From Mesorhizobium sp. Root157 (GTDB lineage Bacteria > Pseudomonadota > Alphaproteobacteria > Rhizobiales > Rhizobiaceae): a stretch of DNA of 64,000 nucleotides. The notes below the pieces were generated by a model. The model was not told the origin of the DNA. It searched no databases and was given only the letters and a program-made list of their open reading frames with translations. Location: positions 124,001-188,000 of the forward strand of contig NZ_LMGJ01000023.1 in NCBI RefSeq assembly GCF_001427385.1, given 5' to 3'. The position numbers were made by a program, and so were the translations under genes. Each line of letters opens with the position of its first letter. The stretch's first letter is position 1. Shown here in pieces: positions 55,791 to 64,000 of the stretch.

Positions 55791-56942
55791 TCACTGCACG
55801 ATCAAGTCGAGATCATGGCGCGAAAGCGGCTTGGGCTGCGACTCGGTCGTCAGATATGTCCGCCCGAGCGTCATGGCCGTCTCCGTTTCCGAATCCATGA
55901 TGATCATATGTGCAAACAGCGTCATGTTGGGCGCGATCGGCTCAGGATTGCCCTGGTAGAACATCGGCGTGTCCATCCATGAGGGTGCAAAGCGGGCGCC
56001 GACCGAATAGCCGCAGGCGTTGAGCCGGTGCTTGGTCAGGCCATAAGTTTCCAAGGTCCGGGCTTGCGCGTCGAATACGTCTCCGAACGTGTTGCCTGGC
56101 GCCAGGACCTTCTCGACGGCAAGAAGTGCGGCGTGTGAGGCGTCGAACAGTTCCTGATGGCGCTTGGAAACCTTGCCGGTCAGGATCGTACGCATCATGG
56201 GCGCGTGGTAGTGGTGGAAGACGCCCGCCCATTCCAGCGTCAATTGATCGTTCTTGTTGAGTTTGCGGCGGCCTGCCTTGTAGCGGCATAGCAGGGCGTC
56301 CGTTCCGGAGCCGATGATGAATTCGTTGGCCGGGTAGTCACCGCCGCCGGCGAAGATCGCGCCTTGCATGGCGGCCAGAATGGCCCCTTCGTCGCCGCCC
56401 TGCTTGATCAGCGGCAGTGCCGCGTCGAGTGCGTCGTCGGCGAGACCCGCTGCCTTTTCGACCTTGGCGACCTCGACGGGGCTCTTGAACAGCCGCAGCC
56501 TGCCGACAATCCCGGAGGCGTCAGCGATCTGGCCGAAGGTCTGGAGTTGCTCGTCAAGCCGGCGGCCATTATAGGCGGTGAGGCCATGGGTATCGTACTC
56601 GACACCGATGCGGGCACCGAGCAGATCGAGTTCGTTGAGCAGGTTGCGCAGGTCGATGGCCGGATTGGCGCCATCGCGGTCGGTCCACAAGACGATGTTG
56701 TCGATGATCGAAGTATGACGAGCCTGGCGCAAGTCGGCCGACCGCGTCAACAACGTCATCGAGCCATCGGCCTTGACGACGAGGCACTGGAAAAAGCAGA
56801 AGCCGAAGGTGTCGTAGCCTGTCAGCCAGTACATGCTTTCCTGCGCGAACAGCAGGACGGCATCGAGTTTCTTCTCTGCCAGTTCGATCATCAGCCTGTC
56901 GCGGCGGGCGTCAAACTCTGAACGTTCGAAATGCAACGCCAT
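55791..56942 (-). CDS. M24 family metallopeptidase (Xaa-Pro aminopeptidase-like)
   Basis: A 383-aa protein with an N-terminal creatinase-type domain (VLLFAQESMYWLTGYDTFGF) and a C-terminal pita-bread fold. Metal-ligand regions show QLTLEWAGVFHHYHAPMMRT (EWAG in place of the usual D..D start), NACGYSVGARFAPSW and NMTLFAHMIIMDSE. Some canonical Asp positions look altered, so activity as a true Xaa-Pro aminopeptidase is uncertain. The start ATG at 56942 lies 5 bp after the pgeF stop, so the two are coupled. Confidence 0.85.
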   Translation of the reverse strand: MALHFERSEFDARRDRLMIELAEKKLDAVLLFAQESMYWLTGYDTFGFCFFQCLVVKADGSMTLLTRSADLRQARHTSIIDNIVLWTDRDGANPAIDLRNLLNELDLLGARIGVEYDTHGLTAYNGRRLDEQLQTFGQIADASGIVGRLRLFKSPVEVAKVEKAAGLADDALDAALPLIKQGGDEGAILAAMQGAIFAGGGDYPANEFIIGSGTDALLCRYKAGRRKLNKNDQLTLEWAGVFHHYHAPMMRTILTGKVSKRHQELFDASHAALLAVEKVLAPGNTFGDVFDAQARTLETYGLTKHRLNACGYSVGARFAPSWMDTPMFYQGNPEPIAPNMTLFAHMIIMDSETETAMTLGRTYLTTESQPKPLSRHDLDLIVQ

Positions 56943-56947
56943 TATTC

Positions 56948-57739
56948 TCAATTCTCCAAAACGATCGCCGAAATCTGGCGGCCGTAATCCGGTTCCTTGC
57001 GGTGCGTCGTGCGACGGTAGGAATAGAACAGATCTTCCTCGGCATAGGTGCAGCGGCCAAGGCCTTCGGCAATGACACCGGCCTTGCGCAAACGCTCGAC
57101 CGTATAGGCGTTGAGGTCGAACAGTGAATGGCCGGGGTTTGCCGAAGGTACGAAATAGCTGGCGTTCGTCGCGTCCGCCGACGTGAAGCGTTCGACGAAT
57201 TCCGGTCCGACTTCGTAGTTCGCCGGGCCGATGGAAGGGCCGAGCACCGCGACGATGTTTTCTCGCCTCGCGCCAAGGCTTTCCATCGCCGTAATGGTAT
57301 TTTCCAGCACCCCGGTGAAGGCACCTTTCCAGCCGGCGTGCGCGGCCCCTACGACGCGCGTTTTGGCATCGGCGAACAACACCGGGCCACAATCCGCGGT
57401 CGAGGCTCCTACGGCGATGCCCGGACGGTCGGTAACGATTGCGTCGGCTTTCGGTCTTTCCCCGACGAAGGGCTGCCGGGCCAAAATTACGTGCGGCGAA
57501 TGGATCTGGTGTGCGGTTAGCAGATGACTTGCAGGCACGCCCATCCATTGGGCGACACGACGGCGATTTTCATGCACCAACTCTTGGTCGTCGGCCGAGC
57601 CGGTGCCAATGTTCAGGCCCTGATAGATGCCCTCGGAAATCCCGCCGACACGGGTAAAATAGCCGTGGCGGATGCCTTGCGCCTTTGCCTTTTCAAGCAA
57701 GGGTGACCGGAGCGGATCCGGGTTAAGCTGATTCAACAT
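56948..57739 (-). CDS. pgeF: Peptidoglycan editing factor PgeF (YfiH/polyphenol oxidase family)
   Basis: A 263-aa protein. The metal-site motifs are TADCGPVLFAD near 114 and AAHAGWKGAFTGVLENTI near 130, with an early H (HENRRRVAQ). In E. coli YfiH removes wrongly inserted residues from UDP-MurNAc precursors; earlier laccase or purine-nucleosidase labels are also used for the family. The lgt-midA-pgeF order is conserved among alphaproteobacteria. Confidence 0.93.
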   Translation of the reverse strand: MLNQLNPDPLRSPLLEKAKAQGIRHGYFTRVGGISEGIYQGLNIGTGSADDQELVHENRRRVAQWMGVPASHLLTAHQIHSPHVILARQPFVGERPKADAIVTDRPGIAVGASTADCGPVLFADAKTRVVGAAHAGWKGAFTGVLENTITAMESLGARRENIVAVLGPSIGPANYEVGPEFVERFTSADATNASYFVPSANPGHSLFDLNAYTVERLRKAGVIAEGLGRCTYAEEDLFYSYRRTTHRKEPDYGRQISAIVLEN

Positions 57740-57853
57740 TGGCGCTTTGTTGTCTCCGCGAACCGTTTCGTCAAGCCGGCGTCTCGCAATGTGGACAATC
57801 CGGCATGAGACCCACTCACTGGGTCAGAGAGTGGCGCAGCACGTTGTCGAAAG

Positions 57854-58942
57854 TCAATTCTTTGCCGGAAAGGGCACATCCGCCGCATTTTTGGACAGGA
57901 TTGCCAGCACTTTGAAAAGGTCTCCCATCTGGCTTGCACCGGCCAGCCTCTCGACTTCGCCGGAGATCTTTCCGCGAACTGCGTCGTCAGCGTTCGCGCC
58001 GAGACGGCCGGCCCTTTCGAGCAGGCCCATGGTGAGGAGAAAATCGCCCTGCGTCGCCAAGCGTGCGCTGAGGCCATGAGCGCGGGCGGTTTCGGCAAGT
58101 GCTGCAAAATCCACATGCGCGGTAAGATCGGCCTCGCCGGGGCTGGCGAGTACGTCTTGGTAGGCGTGGTCTTTCATCGCCTGCAGAGTGTCTCCTACGC
58201 CCGGCTCGAGATGGCCGTAGTCGATGAACAGGCCCGCGCCGCCGTCTGCTGCGACACGTGCCGCAACAAGATCCATAAGCGCGCTGCGGGCAGGAGCGAT
58301 CTCGACGATTGTGCCTTCGGGCGCATCGTGCGCGTCTTCGGGAAGCAGGGACGGATCGAGCGATGCGACCCCCGAGAAGAATGCCAGATCGTCGTTGTCG
58401 CTGAGGCCAACCATGCGTTCGCGCCAGCCGACACCTTTGCGGACAAACTGGCGGATAGGCACCGCGTCGAACAATTCGTTGCCGACGATGAGGAGCGGGT
58501 TCGGAGGCAATGTTACAATGGATTCGTGCCACGAGACGTTTGCAGGCATTGAGGCCAGCGTCTGTTTTTGTGTTTCCGCGAGGCGCGGGCTGGCCTCAAT
58601 CATGGCGAATGCCGCATTTCGGAAAAACGCCGGGTCGAGGCGCTCGAAGGTACGAAGCATGTCCTTCATCAAGGTGCCGCGCCCGGGGCCGATCTCGGCC
58701 AGTGTGACAGGCATGGGCCTGCCGATTGCCGACCACGCCTGATAAAGCCAGACTGCGATGAGTTCGCCGAACATCTGACTAACTTCGGGAGCGGTGATGA
58801 AATCGCCGGCTGCGCCAAATGGCTCTCGGGTCGTGTAATATCCTTCGCGCGGATCGAACAGGCAAAGCGCCATGTATTCGCTGACCGGGATAGGCCCTAG
58901 CGTCCCGATCAGTTCGGCTATGCGCTGTTTTAGTCGCGTCAT
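57854..58942 (-). CDS. SAM-dependent methyltransferase of the NDUFAF7/MidA type
   Basis: A 362-aa protein. The opening [23 protein letters not shown], then [21 protein letters not shown], and the SAM-binding [17 protein letters not shown] near 90 are typical of DUF185/MidA proteins. [15 protein letters not shown] is also conserved. In mitochondria NDUFAF7 methylates an arginine of complex I; the bacterial target is unproven. Its ATG overlaps the lgt stop (ATGA), so the pair is coupled. Confidence 0.93.
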   Translation of the reverse strand: MTRLKQRIAELIGTLGPIPVSEYMALCLFDPREGYYTTREPFGAAGDFITAPEVSQMFGELIAVWLYQAWSAIGRPMPVTLAEIGPGRGTLMKDMLRTFERLDPAFFRNAAFAMIEASPRLAETQKQTLASMPANVSWHESIVTLPPNPLLIVGNELFDAVPIRQFVRKGVGWRERMVGLSDNDDLAFFSGVASLDPSLLPEDAHDAPEGTIVEIAPARSALMDLVAARVAADGGAGLFIDYGHLEPGVGDTLQAMKDHAYQDVLASPGEADLTAHVDFAALAETARAHGLSARLATQGDFLLTMGLLERAGRLGANADDAVRGKISGEVERLAGASQMGDLFKVLAILSKNAADVPFPAKN

Positions 58943-59790
58943 GCGGCCTGCTGGCGCGCCAACGGTTTCGCCGTCGCCATTGCCCATATGCCAATCAGGA
59001 CCATCGGCGTCGACAAGATCATGCCCATGGTCAGCCAACCGCCGAAGAGATAGCCGATCTGCTGGTCCGGTTCACGGAAGAACTCGACGAAAATCCGCGA
59101 CAGGCCGTAACCGGCAACAAAGGCGCCGCAGACAAAGCGAGGCGTCTTCAGCTTCAGGCGCGAATGGGTGAGCAACCGCAGCACCAAGAACAATATGAGT
59201 CCTTCCAGCAATCCTTCATAGAGTTGGCTGGGATGGCGTGGGAACGGCCCGCCAGTGGGGAACTCCACTGCCCAAGGAACGTCGCTCACGCGTCCCCATA
59301 ATTCGGAATTGATGAAATTGGCCAGCCTGCCGAGGCCGAGACCGATCGGTACGCCGGCGGCGACGACATCGAAGAGCGACCAGGGATGGATATTGCGCGA
59401 GCGTGCGAACAGCGTCATCGCCAGCAACGTGCCGAGAATGCCGCCATGAAAGGACATGCCGCCTTGCCAGACCGCGAAAATGTCGGTCGGATTGGCGATG
59501 TAGCGAGGCAGGTCGTAGAAAAGCACGTAGCCGATGCGCCCTCCGAGCACGACGCCAACCGCCGCCCACACGACGAAATCGTCGATGTCCTGGGGCTTCA
59601 TCGGCAGGGTTCCGTCAGGCCAAAGCTTTGCGTTGGTCACCAGGCGCTTGGCATACCACCATGCAAAGACGATGCCGACGACATAGGCCAGTCCGTACCA
59701 ATGGATGGCGAGCGGACCCAACTGGAGGATGACAGGATCGATGTCGGGGAAGGGCAATGCGGCCGGCAAGAGCAAGGGGTGGGCGCTCAA
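58939..59790 (-). CDS. lgt: Phosphatidylglycerol-prolipoprotein diacylglyceryl transferase
   Basis: A 283-aa, seven-helix inner-membrane enzyme that attaches diacylglyceryl to the lipobox Cys of prolipoproteins, a step needed for the lipoprotein at 55109. Signature residues are FHGGILGTL and [14 protein letters not shown], with [12 protein letters not shown] near 210. TTG at 59790, preceded by GAGG, is preferred; an ATG at 59829 would add 13 residues. It is first of lgt-midA and divergent from ubiK. Confidence 0.94.
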   Translation of the reverse strand: MSAHPLLLPAALPFPDIDPVILQLGPLAIHWYGLAYVVGIVFAWWYAKRLVTNAKLWPDGTLPMKPQDIDDFVVWAAVGVVLGGRIGYVLFYDLPRYIANPTDIFAVWQGGMSFHGGILGTLLAMTLFARSRNIHPWSLFDVVAAGVPIGLGLGRLANFINSELWGRVSDVPWAVEFPTGGPFPRHPSQLYEGLLEGLILFLVLRLLTHSRLKLKTPRFVCGAFVAGYGLSRIFVEFFREPDQQIGYLFGGWLTMGMILSTPMVLIGIWAMATAKPLARQQAA

Positions 59791-59930
59791 CGAGGTTACC
59801 TCGGGTTGTTTGCGATCGGCGCGGACCATGCGGCAGCGTTTTGGCAGGGTCAAGCGACGGGGCAAAGCAAGCGCACTTGCATTCGCGGCAGATGGCCACT
59901 ACGTCAAATCCCAGCAAGCGAGGTATTGCC

Positions 59931-60236
59931 ATGTCGACCGGCCCGAATCGCATTCTGGACGAACTTGCCAAATTGGTGACGGATGCCGCTGGCGCTGCTC
60001 AGGGCGTACGGCGTGAGGTCGAGACCGCCTTTCGCGGCCAGGCCGAACGAATCCTCAATTCCATGGAAGTGGTGCAGCGCGAAGAGTTCGAAGCGGCGCG
60101 CGACATGGCGCTAAAGGCCCGTGAAGAGAATGCCAGGCTTTCAGCTCGTATTGATGCACTGGAAGCGAGATTGGCCGAGCTTGCCGGGCCGGCGGGCAAA
60201 TCCACAGCTTCAGCAGCCCCTCGCGCGAAAAAATAA
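59931..60236 (+). CDS. ubiK: UbiK (YqiC) family accessory factor
   Basis: A 101-aa helical protein. It is probably membrane-associated through an amphipathic N-terminus (NRILDELAKLVTDAAGAA), followed by a coiled coil (LKAREENARLSARIDALEARLAEL). In E. coli UbiK supports aerobic ubiquinone assembly. GAGG precedes the ATG. The divergent 140-bp gap with lgt should hold both promoters. Confidence 0.85.
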   Translation: MSTGPNRILDELAKLVTDAAGAAQGVRREVETAFRGQAERILNSMEVVQREEFEAARDMALKAREENARLSARIDALEARLAELAGPAGKSTASAAPRAKK

Positions 60237-60558
60237 TCAATAAACTTGTCCACAAAGCATAATCCCAAAAAGCGCTTTGTCATGAATCGCTTACCGCCGT
60301 TGCGTGAATCATCCTCGCAGCGGCTTTCCACATGGGAATGATGCAACGCGCAAAATTGGGCTGGTCACGCGACTCCCGATCAATAGACTGAATTTGTTGC
60401 ATGATTCGCAGAAGCGATGATGCGCCGGGCGGTGGGGTCCGGTCATGGGGTGTAGCGTCGAGCAGTCCAGGCCGTCCGAGTTCTAGAACAAGAATGTTCG
60501 TTGTGTGTGCCTCTTCACGGAGCGTGTGGTGGTGCTCCCAAACGACAGGAAGCATTTA
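60237..60558. promoter_or_regulatory. Upstream region of the YbjN gene with four GANTC sites
   Basis: GAATC (60284-60288 and 60306-60310), GACTC (60371-60375) and GATTC (60403-60407) fall within 124 bp. GANTC is the methylation site of CcrM, the cell-cycle methyltransferase of alphaproteobacteria. A site of this density is unusual by chance in GC-rich DNA. No other gene was seen in this 322-bp gap. Confidence 0.45.
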
Positions 60559-61059
60559 ATGGAACTCCTCGAACTCGAAGTCTCGCGCGAAATCCACCCC
60601 GTGGATGTCATCGAGCAAGTTGCGCATAATAATGACTGGTCTTTCGAACGGGCCGGCGACGACGAGATATCGATCACCGTTGCCGGGAACTGGACGGAAT
60701 ACCAGGTTTCATTCTCCTGGATGGAGGACTTCGAAGCGCTGCATCTTGCATGCGCCTTCGATATCAAGGTGCCTGAAAATCGCGCGCTGGAGGTGATGCG
60801 GCTGTTGTCGCTGATCAACGAGCAGATGCTGTTCGGCCATTTCGACCTGTGGGAACAGGAAGGCGCCATCATGTTTCGTCAGTCCCTGCTGCTTGCCGGC
60901 GGTGTCGAGCCATCGAGCCAGCAAGTCGAAGTCCTGTTGTCTTCGGCGCTCGAAGCGTGTGAATGCTATTTTCAGGCATTCCAGTTCGTCGTCTGGTCGG
61001 GGACTTCGGCGAAGGATGCGCTGGCGGGCGTGCTGTTCGAGACCTACGGCAACGCATAG
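60559..61059 (+). CDS. YbjN domain-containing protein
   Basis: A 166-aa cytosolic protein of the YbjN/type III chaperone-like fold. The alternating beta strands and helices (WSFERAGDDEISITVAG, ALHLACAFDIKVPENR, LLSLINEQMLFGHFDLWEQE, AIMFRQSLLLAG) are typical of the Hyphomicrobiales family. The function is unknown. In some bacteria YbjN affects motility and stress. An upstream start at 60505 lacks a ribosome-binding site. It lies 12 bp before csaA and may be co-transcribed. Confidence 0.9.
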   Translation: MELLELEVSREIHPVDVIEQVAHNNDWSFERAGDDEISITVAGNWTEYQVSFSWMEDFEALHLACAFDIKVPENRALEVMRLLSLINEQMLFGHFDLWEQEGAIMFRQSLLLAGGVEPSSQQVEVLLSSALEACECYFQAFQFVVWSGTSAKDALAGVLFETYGNA

Positions 61060-61071
61060 GCCCTGCTCAAG

Positions 61072-61431
61072 ATGAGCCCGGGCAATGCGCGCAAGGCGGA
61101 AATAAGCTTCGCCGATTTCGACAAGATCGATATCAGAGCCGGCACGATCATCGAGGCCGAGCCGTTTCCAGAGGCTCGCAAGCCGGCGCTCAAACTGAAG
61201 ATCGATTTCGGCCCGATGATCGGCGTGAAGAAGTCGTCGGCGCAGATCACCAAATACTATCGACCGGAAATGCTGATCGGGCGACAGGTATTCGCGGTGG
61301 TCAATTTTCCACCGCGCCAGATCGGCCCGTTCATGTCTGAGGTTCTGACGTTGGGCTTTCCAGACGAAGAAGGCGCCGTGGTTCTCGGCGCCATCGAGCG
61401 CCAAGTTCCCGATGGCGGGAGGCTTTTCTAA
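61072..61431 (+). CDS. csaA: CsaA-type tRNA-binding domain protein
   Basis: A 119-aa protein consisting of one OB-fold tRNA-binding domain ([55 protein letters not shown]). The CsaA family is a secretion-related chaperone in Bacillus; the role in alphaproteobacteria is not established. Length and motifs match. It is convergent with the histidine kinase gene. Confidence 0.9.
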   Translation: MSPGNARKAEISFADFDKIDIRAGTIIEAEPFPEARKPALKLKIDFGPMIGVKKSSAQITKYYRPEMLIGRQVFAVVNFPPRQIGPFMSEVLTLGFPDEEGAVVLGAIERQVPDGGRLF

Positions 61432-61448
61432 GGCCGGACAGGCTTTCG

Positions 61449-62861
61449 TCAGGCCGGAACTTTTATGATCGCCCGCAGGCCGCCAAGCGGACTTTCATCC
61501 AGCGTGATGTCGCCGCCATGGCTACGCGCTATGTCGCGGGCGATCGGCAGACCGAGACCGGTGCCGCTGGCGTCGAGGTTTCGGGCATCATCCAGTCGTA
61601 CAAATGGCTTGAATACCTCCTCGCGTTTCTCTTGCGTGATGCCTGGACCGTCATCGTCGATGGTGATGGTCAGGGAACCGTTGCCATGTACGGCGGCGAT
61701 CTCGACATTCTTGGCGTAGCGAAAAGCGTTGCCAACGATATTTGCCATCAAGCGGGCGAAAGCGTTGGGGCGAACCTGAATGTCGGGGCCTCCAACGATG
61801 GAGGCAGTCAGCTTGCGCTTGCGCAACTTCGCTTCCTCCCCGAGTTTCTGGAAATAGGCATCGAGATCGAAATGGCCGGCATCTTCGGCCGCATCGCCGC
61901 GCGCAAAGGCCAAGTATCCTTCCAGCATCGACTGCATGTCGTCGATATCCTTGCCCAAGGCTTCGATGTCGGCCTTGGAGCGGGTCAGCGCCAGTTGCAG
62001 CTTGAAGCGGGTGAGGATGGTTCTGAGGTCGTGGCTGACGCCGGTCAGCATTGCCGTGCGCTGCTCGATCTGCCGCTCAATCCGCTCGCGCATCTGGATG
62101 AAGGCGAAGCCTGCCCGGCGCACCTCTTCGGCGCCGCGCGGCCGGAAATCGGGGGGCATCGGCCGGCCCTTGCCGAAGCTTTCAGCTGCCGCAGCCAGAG
62201 CAAGGATCGGCCTGATCTGGTTTCGCAGGAAGGGGATGGCGATGGTCAAGAGGACAAGGGAAGTGCCCACCATCCAAATGAGAAAGATGTGGGTGTTCGA
62301 CGCGTATGCCTGGCTGCGGCGCACGAAGACGCGCAGAACCTTGTCTTCCAACTGGACGCGTACCTCCACTATGTTCGAATTGCCGACCGTGTCGATCCAG
62401 AACGGACGGTTGATCTGGCGTGTGATCTCCGTCGACAGGATCTGGTCGAGGATCGAGAAGAATGGCTTCGGACCGGGCGGCGGCAAAGGATCGGGCGGCA
62501 GCAGGTCGACCTTCAACTGCATGCGGTCCTGCGCTATGCGGATGATTTTCGCGTAGTCCGGGTCGTTCGGATAGGTTTCGATGAGATCGATGACCGCCGC
62601 GATGTCGCGCGTGACTGCCTGCGACAGGCGTTGTGTAACTGTCTGCCAGTGCCGTTCCATGAAAACGAAGGCGATGACCGACTGCAGCAGGATCATCGGC
62701 GCGATAATGATGATGAGCGAGCGAGCATAAAGCCGTTTCGGCATATAGAGCGATACGAGGCGCCAGAACCGCCGCCACATATTGCGCAATGTCGCCATCG
62801 CACGCGAGATACGCGCAATGAAGCCGTCTGGCTGAGGGCCTTGCAATTCTGTTGTCGCCAT
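61449..62861 (-). CDS. Sensor histidine kinase (EnvZ-like)
   Basis: A 470-aa membrane kinase: transmembrane helices at about 48-68 and 191-211, a periplasmic sensor between them, HAMP at 212-265, then a HisKA domain with H277 in SHDLRTILTR and a HATPase domain (ASGTGLGLPIARDIARSHGG). The usual Pro after HDLRT is Ile here. It probably phosphorylates the OmpR-type regulator encoded 56 bp upstream. The ligand is unknown. The order MarR-regulator-kinase is reminiscent of petP-petR in Rhodobacter. Confidence 0.92.
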   Translation of the reverse strand: MATTELQGPQPDGFIARISRAMATLRNMWRRFWRLVSLYMPKRLYARSLIIIIAPMILLQSVIAFVFMERHWQTVTQRLSQAVTRDIAAVIDLIETYPNDPDYAKIIRIAQDRMQLKVDLLPPDPLPPPGPKPFFSILDQILSTEITRQINRPFWIDTVGNSNIVEVRVQLEDKVLRVFVRRSQAYASNTHIFLIWMVGTSLVLLTIAIPFLRNQIRPILALAAAAESFGKGRPMPPDFRPRGAEEVRRAGFAFIQMRERIERQIEQRTAMLTGVSHDLRTILTRFKLQLALTRSKADIEALGKDIDDMQSMLEGYLAFARGDAAEDAGHFDLDAYFQKLGEEAKLRKRKLTASIVGGPDIQVRPNAFARLMANIVGNAFRYAKNVEIAAVHGNGSLTITIDDDGPGITQEKREEVFKPFVRLDDARNLDASGTGLGLPIARDIARSHGGDITLDESPLGGLRAIIKVPA

Positions 62862-62917
62862 TCCCTACCGGCCTGCGAATACGGGCAGACGGCAGCGCGA
62901 CTGCCGTCTGTGGCACT

Positions 62918-63637
62918 CTATTCCACACTGAGCCGATACCCAATACCGCGCACGGTCTGTAACCATACCGGGTTTGACGGATCGCGTTCGATCTTGCGGC
63001 GCAACCGGTTTATCTGCACGTCGATGGTACGTTCGCCGACGTCCGAATCGTCGCCGACCAACTCGTGACGAGGGATCGTTTCGCCGGCGCGCTCGGCAAA
63101 AATGGTCAGGATTTCCTGCTCGCGATCGGTCAACTTCAACACCTCGCCACCCCGTTTGAGTTCGCGCCGGGCAATCTGGAATGTATAGGGGCCGAACACC
63201 AACTGCTCCATTTTCGGCGTCGAGGCGGGACCTCCACGTCGCAGGATGTTGTTGATGCGCAGGATCAACTCGCGCGGATCAAATGGTTTCGGCAGATAGT
63301 CGTCGGCGCCGGCAGCGAGCCCGGTGATACGATTGTCGGTTTCAGACAGTGCCGTCAGCATCAGGATGGGAACGTCCTTGTCGGCCCTGAGTGCCTTGGT
63401 CAAATCGACCCCGCTTTCGCCGGGCATCATCACGTCCAGCACGAGGAGGTCAAAGTCGAGGCCCACGAGTTTGCGCCGTGCCTCGGCCGAGGTGCCCGCA
63501 ACGGTGACGCGAAAGCCGTTTTCGGTCAGATACTGCTTCAGCAGGTTGCGGATGCGCGTGTCGTCGTCGACGACCAGGAGGTGAGGGGCGTCATCCTCCG
63601 GCACCATCGGCTGATCCAGCCTTTCCGAGCTTTCCAT
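62918..63637 (-). CDS. OmpR-family response regulator (PetR-like)
   Basis: A 239-aa protein with a receiver domain (phosphoacceptor Asp68 in FDLLVLDVMMPGESG; DDD near 24-26; Lys in YLPKPFD) and a winged-helix DNA-binding domain (LTDREQEILTIFAE; RTIDVQINRLRRKIE). Partner of the kinase at 61449. GGAGG 5 nt before the ATG at 63637 supports this start. The stop of the upstream MarR gene lies 24 bp before. In Rhodobacter a MarR-like gene precedes PetR, so an orthologous unit is likely, but function here is inference. Confidence 0.92.
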   Translation of the reverse strand: MESSERLDQPMVPEDDAPHLLVVDDDTRIRNLLKQYLTENGFRVTVAGTSAEARRKLVGLDFDLLVLDVMMPGESGVDLTKALRADKDVPILMLTALSETDNRITGLAAGADDYLPKPFDPRELILRINNILRRGGPASTPKMEQLVFGPYTFQIARRELKRGGEVLKLTDREQEILTIFAERAGETIPRHELVGDDSDVGERTIDVQINRLRRKIERDPSNPVWLQTVRGIGYRLSVE

Positions 63638-63660
63638 GGCTGCCTCCAAAAGTCTTCGCT

Positions 63661-64000
63661 TCATTCCTGGGCCTTGGGCAGAGCATCAATTTGCGCCCTG
63701 AGTTCCGGATTGACCATAGCCTTCAGGAAGCCCTCTATGAATGCCCGGCCTTCGGCTCCGGTATCTTGCAATGCGGCATGGATGCGGCGCGACTGTGGCC
63801 TTGCCAATGCCAAAGCCAAAGCGCGTCCCTTTGCCGTTGGATAAAGCTCGCGCTGGCGGCGGTCGCGGGGCCCTTGCAATTGAACGATGTGACCGGCATC
63901 GATCAATTGTTTGAGCACCCTTGCCAGGGACTGCTTGGTTATCTTCAAGACATCAAGCAGTTCGGCTACCGTCAGGCCCGGTCCTCGGTTGACGAAATGC
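63661..64000 (-). CDS. MarR-family regulator (partial, N-terminus off window)
   Basis: The frame is open from the right edge. The visible residues begin HFVNRGPGLTVAELLDVLKI, then TKQSLARVLKQLIDAGHIVQ with the wing PRDRRQRELYPTAKG. This is the MarR winged helix-turn-helix; the first helix and the start codon are beyond 64000. It is 24 bp upstream of the response regulator, and probably co-transcribed. It resembles PetP by position. Confidence 0.88.
   Translation of the reverse strand, partial: HFVNRGPGLTVAELLDVLKITKQSLARVLKQLIDAGHIVQLQGPRDRRQRELYPTAKGRALALALARPQSRRIHAALQDTGAEGRAFIEGFLKAMVNPELRAQIDALPKAQE

Overview
The window reads as a chromosomal segment of a GC-rich alphaproteobacterium of the Hyphomicrobiales, most likely near Mesorhizobium/Aminobacter (Phyllobacteriaceae). 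This is inferred from the fused anthranilate synthase TrpE(G) with a 14-codon three-Trp leader, a choXWV choline importer, DUF982/DUF1059/DUF1344/DUF1285 proteins, petABC beside apt, the lgt-midA-pgeF order, and intergenic palindromes of a rhizobial style. I saw no rRNA, tRNA, CRISPR array, prophage or transposase gene.

Layout. 1-8.4 kb: a truncated membrane protein, leuA with what looks like a leucine leader-peptide attenuator, an AbrB-type membrane protein, a small monooxygenase, a CDF metal exporter and trpE(G) with its trpL attenuator. 8.5-16.3 kb: an M14-type deacylase, then a tight five-gene operon of unknown function (coiled-coil protein, unknown, AAA+ ATPase, unknown, DUF2333 membrane protein). 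16.5-20.9 kb: rpsU, thymidine kinase and choXWV. 21-31.3 kb: a flavin-nucleotide-type small protein, the moxR/DUF58/BatA-DUF4159/VWA-like operon, and DUF1285-NUDIX-CCA transferase. 31.5-34.7 kb: small DUF proteins, hemF, soxR with a consensus SoxR box, and trmL. 35-42.2 kb: two ABC exporters separated by a PhnA-like gene and a 273-bp palindromic MITE-like element, then a small exosortase module with one candidate substrate. 42.8-46.3 kb: petABC (cytochrome bc1) and apt. 46.3-47.4 kb: a gene-free island of dispersed repeats. 47.4-64 kb: two MaoC-like dehydratases, ychF-pth-rplY, an Fsr-like MFS exporter with a divergent AraC regulator, prs, a lipoprotein, an M24 peptidase, pgeF, midA, lgt, ubiK, YbjN, csaA, and a histidine kinase/OmpR/MarR regulatory set running off the right edge.

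How the parts connect. Two amino-acid biosynthesis genes (leuA, trpE(G)) have parallel control regions: a CTTGCC -35, a 17-bp spacer, a start codon almost at the predicted transcript end, a leader peptide rich in the cognate codon, and hairpins before the structural gene. One family of palindromic repeats with a CCGAAA..CCGG..CCACTTTCGG core occurs in at least nine gaps. Four copies end exactly at, or one base from, the stop codon of a minus-strand gene, suggesting a shared role in transcript ends.

The best candidates for undescribed biology are the five-gene AAA+ operon (9582-16298), the exosortase/substrate/companion module (40554-42207), the leuA attenuator (3271-3475), and the SoxR box (34119-34149), whose promoter points antisense into trmL.
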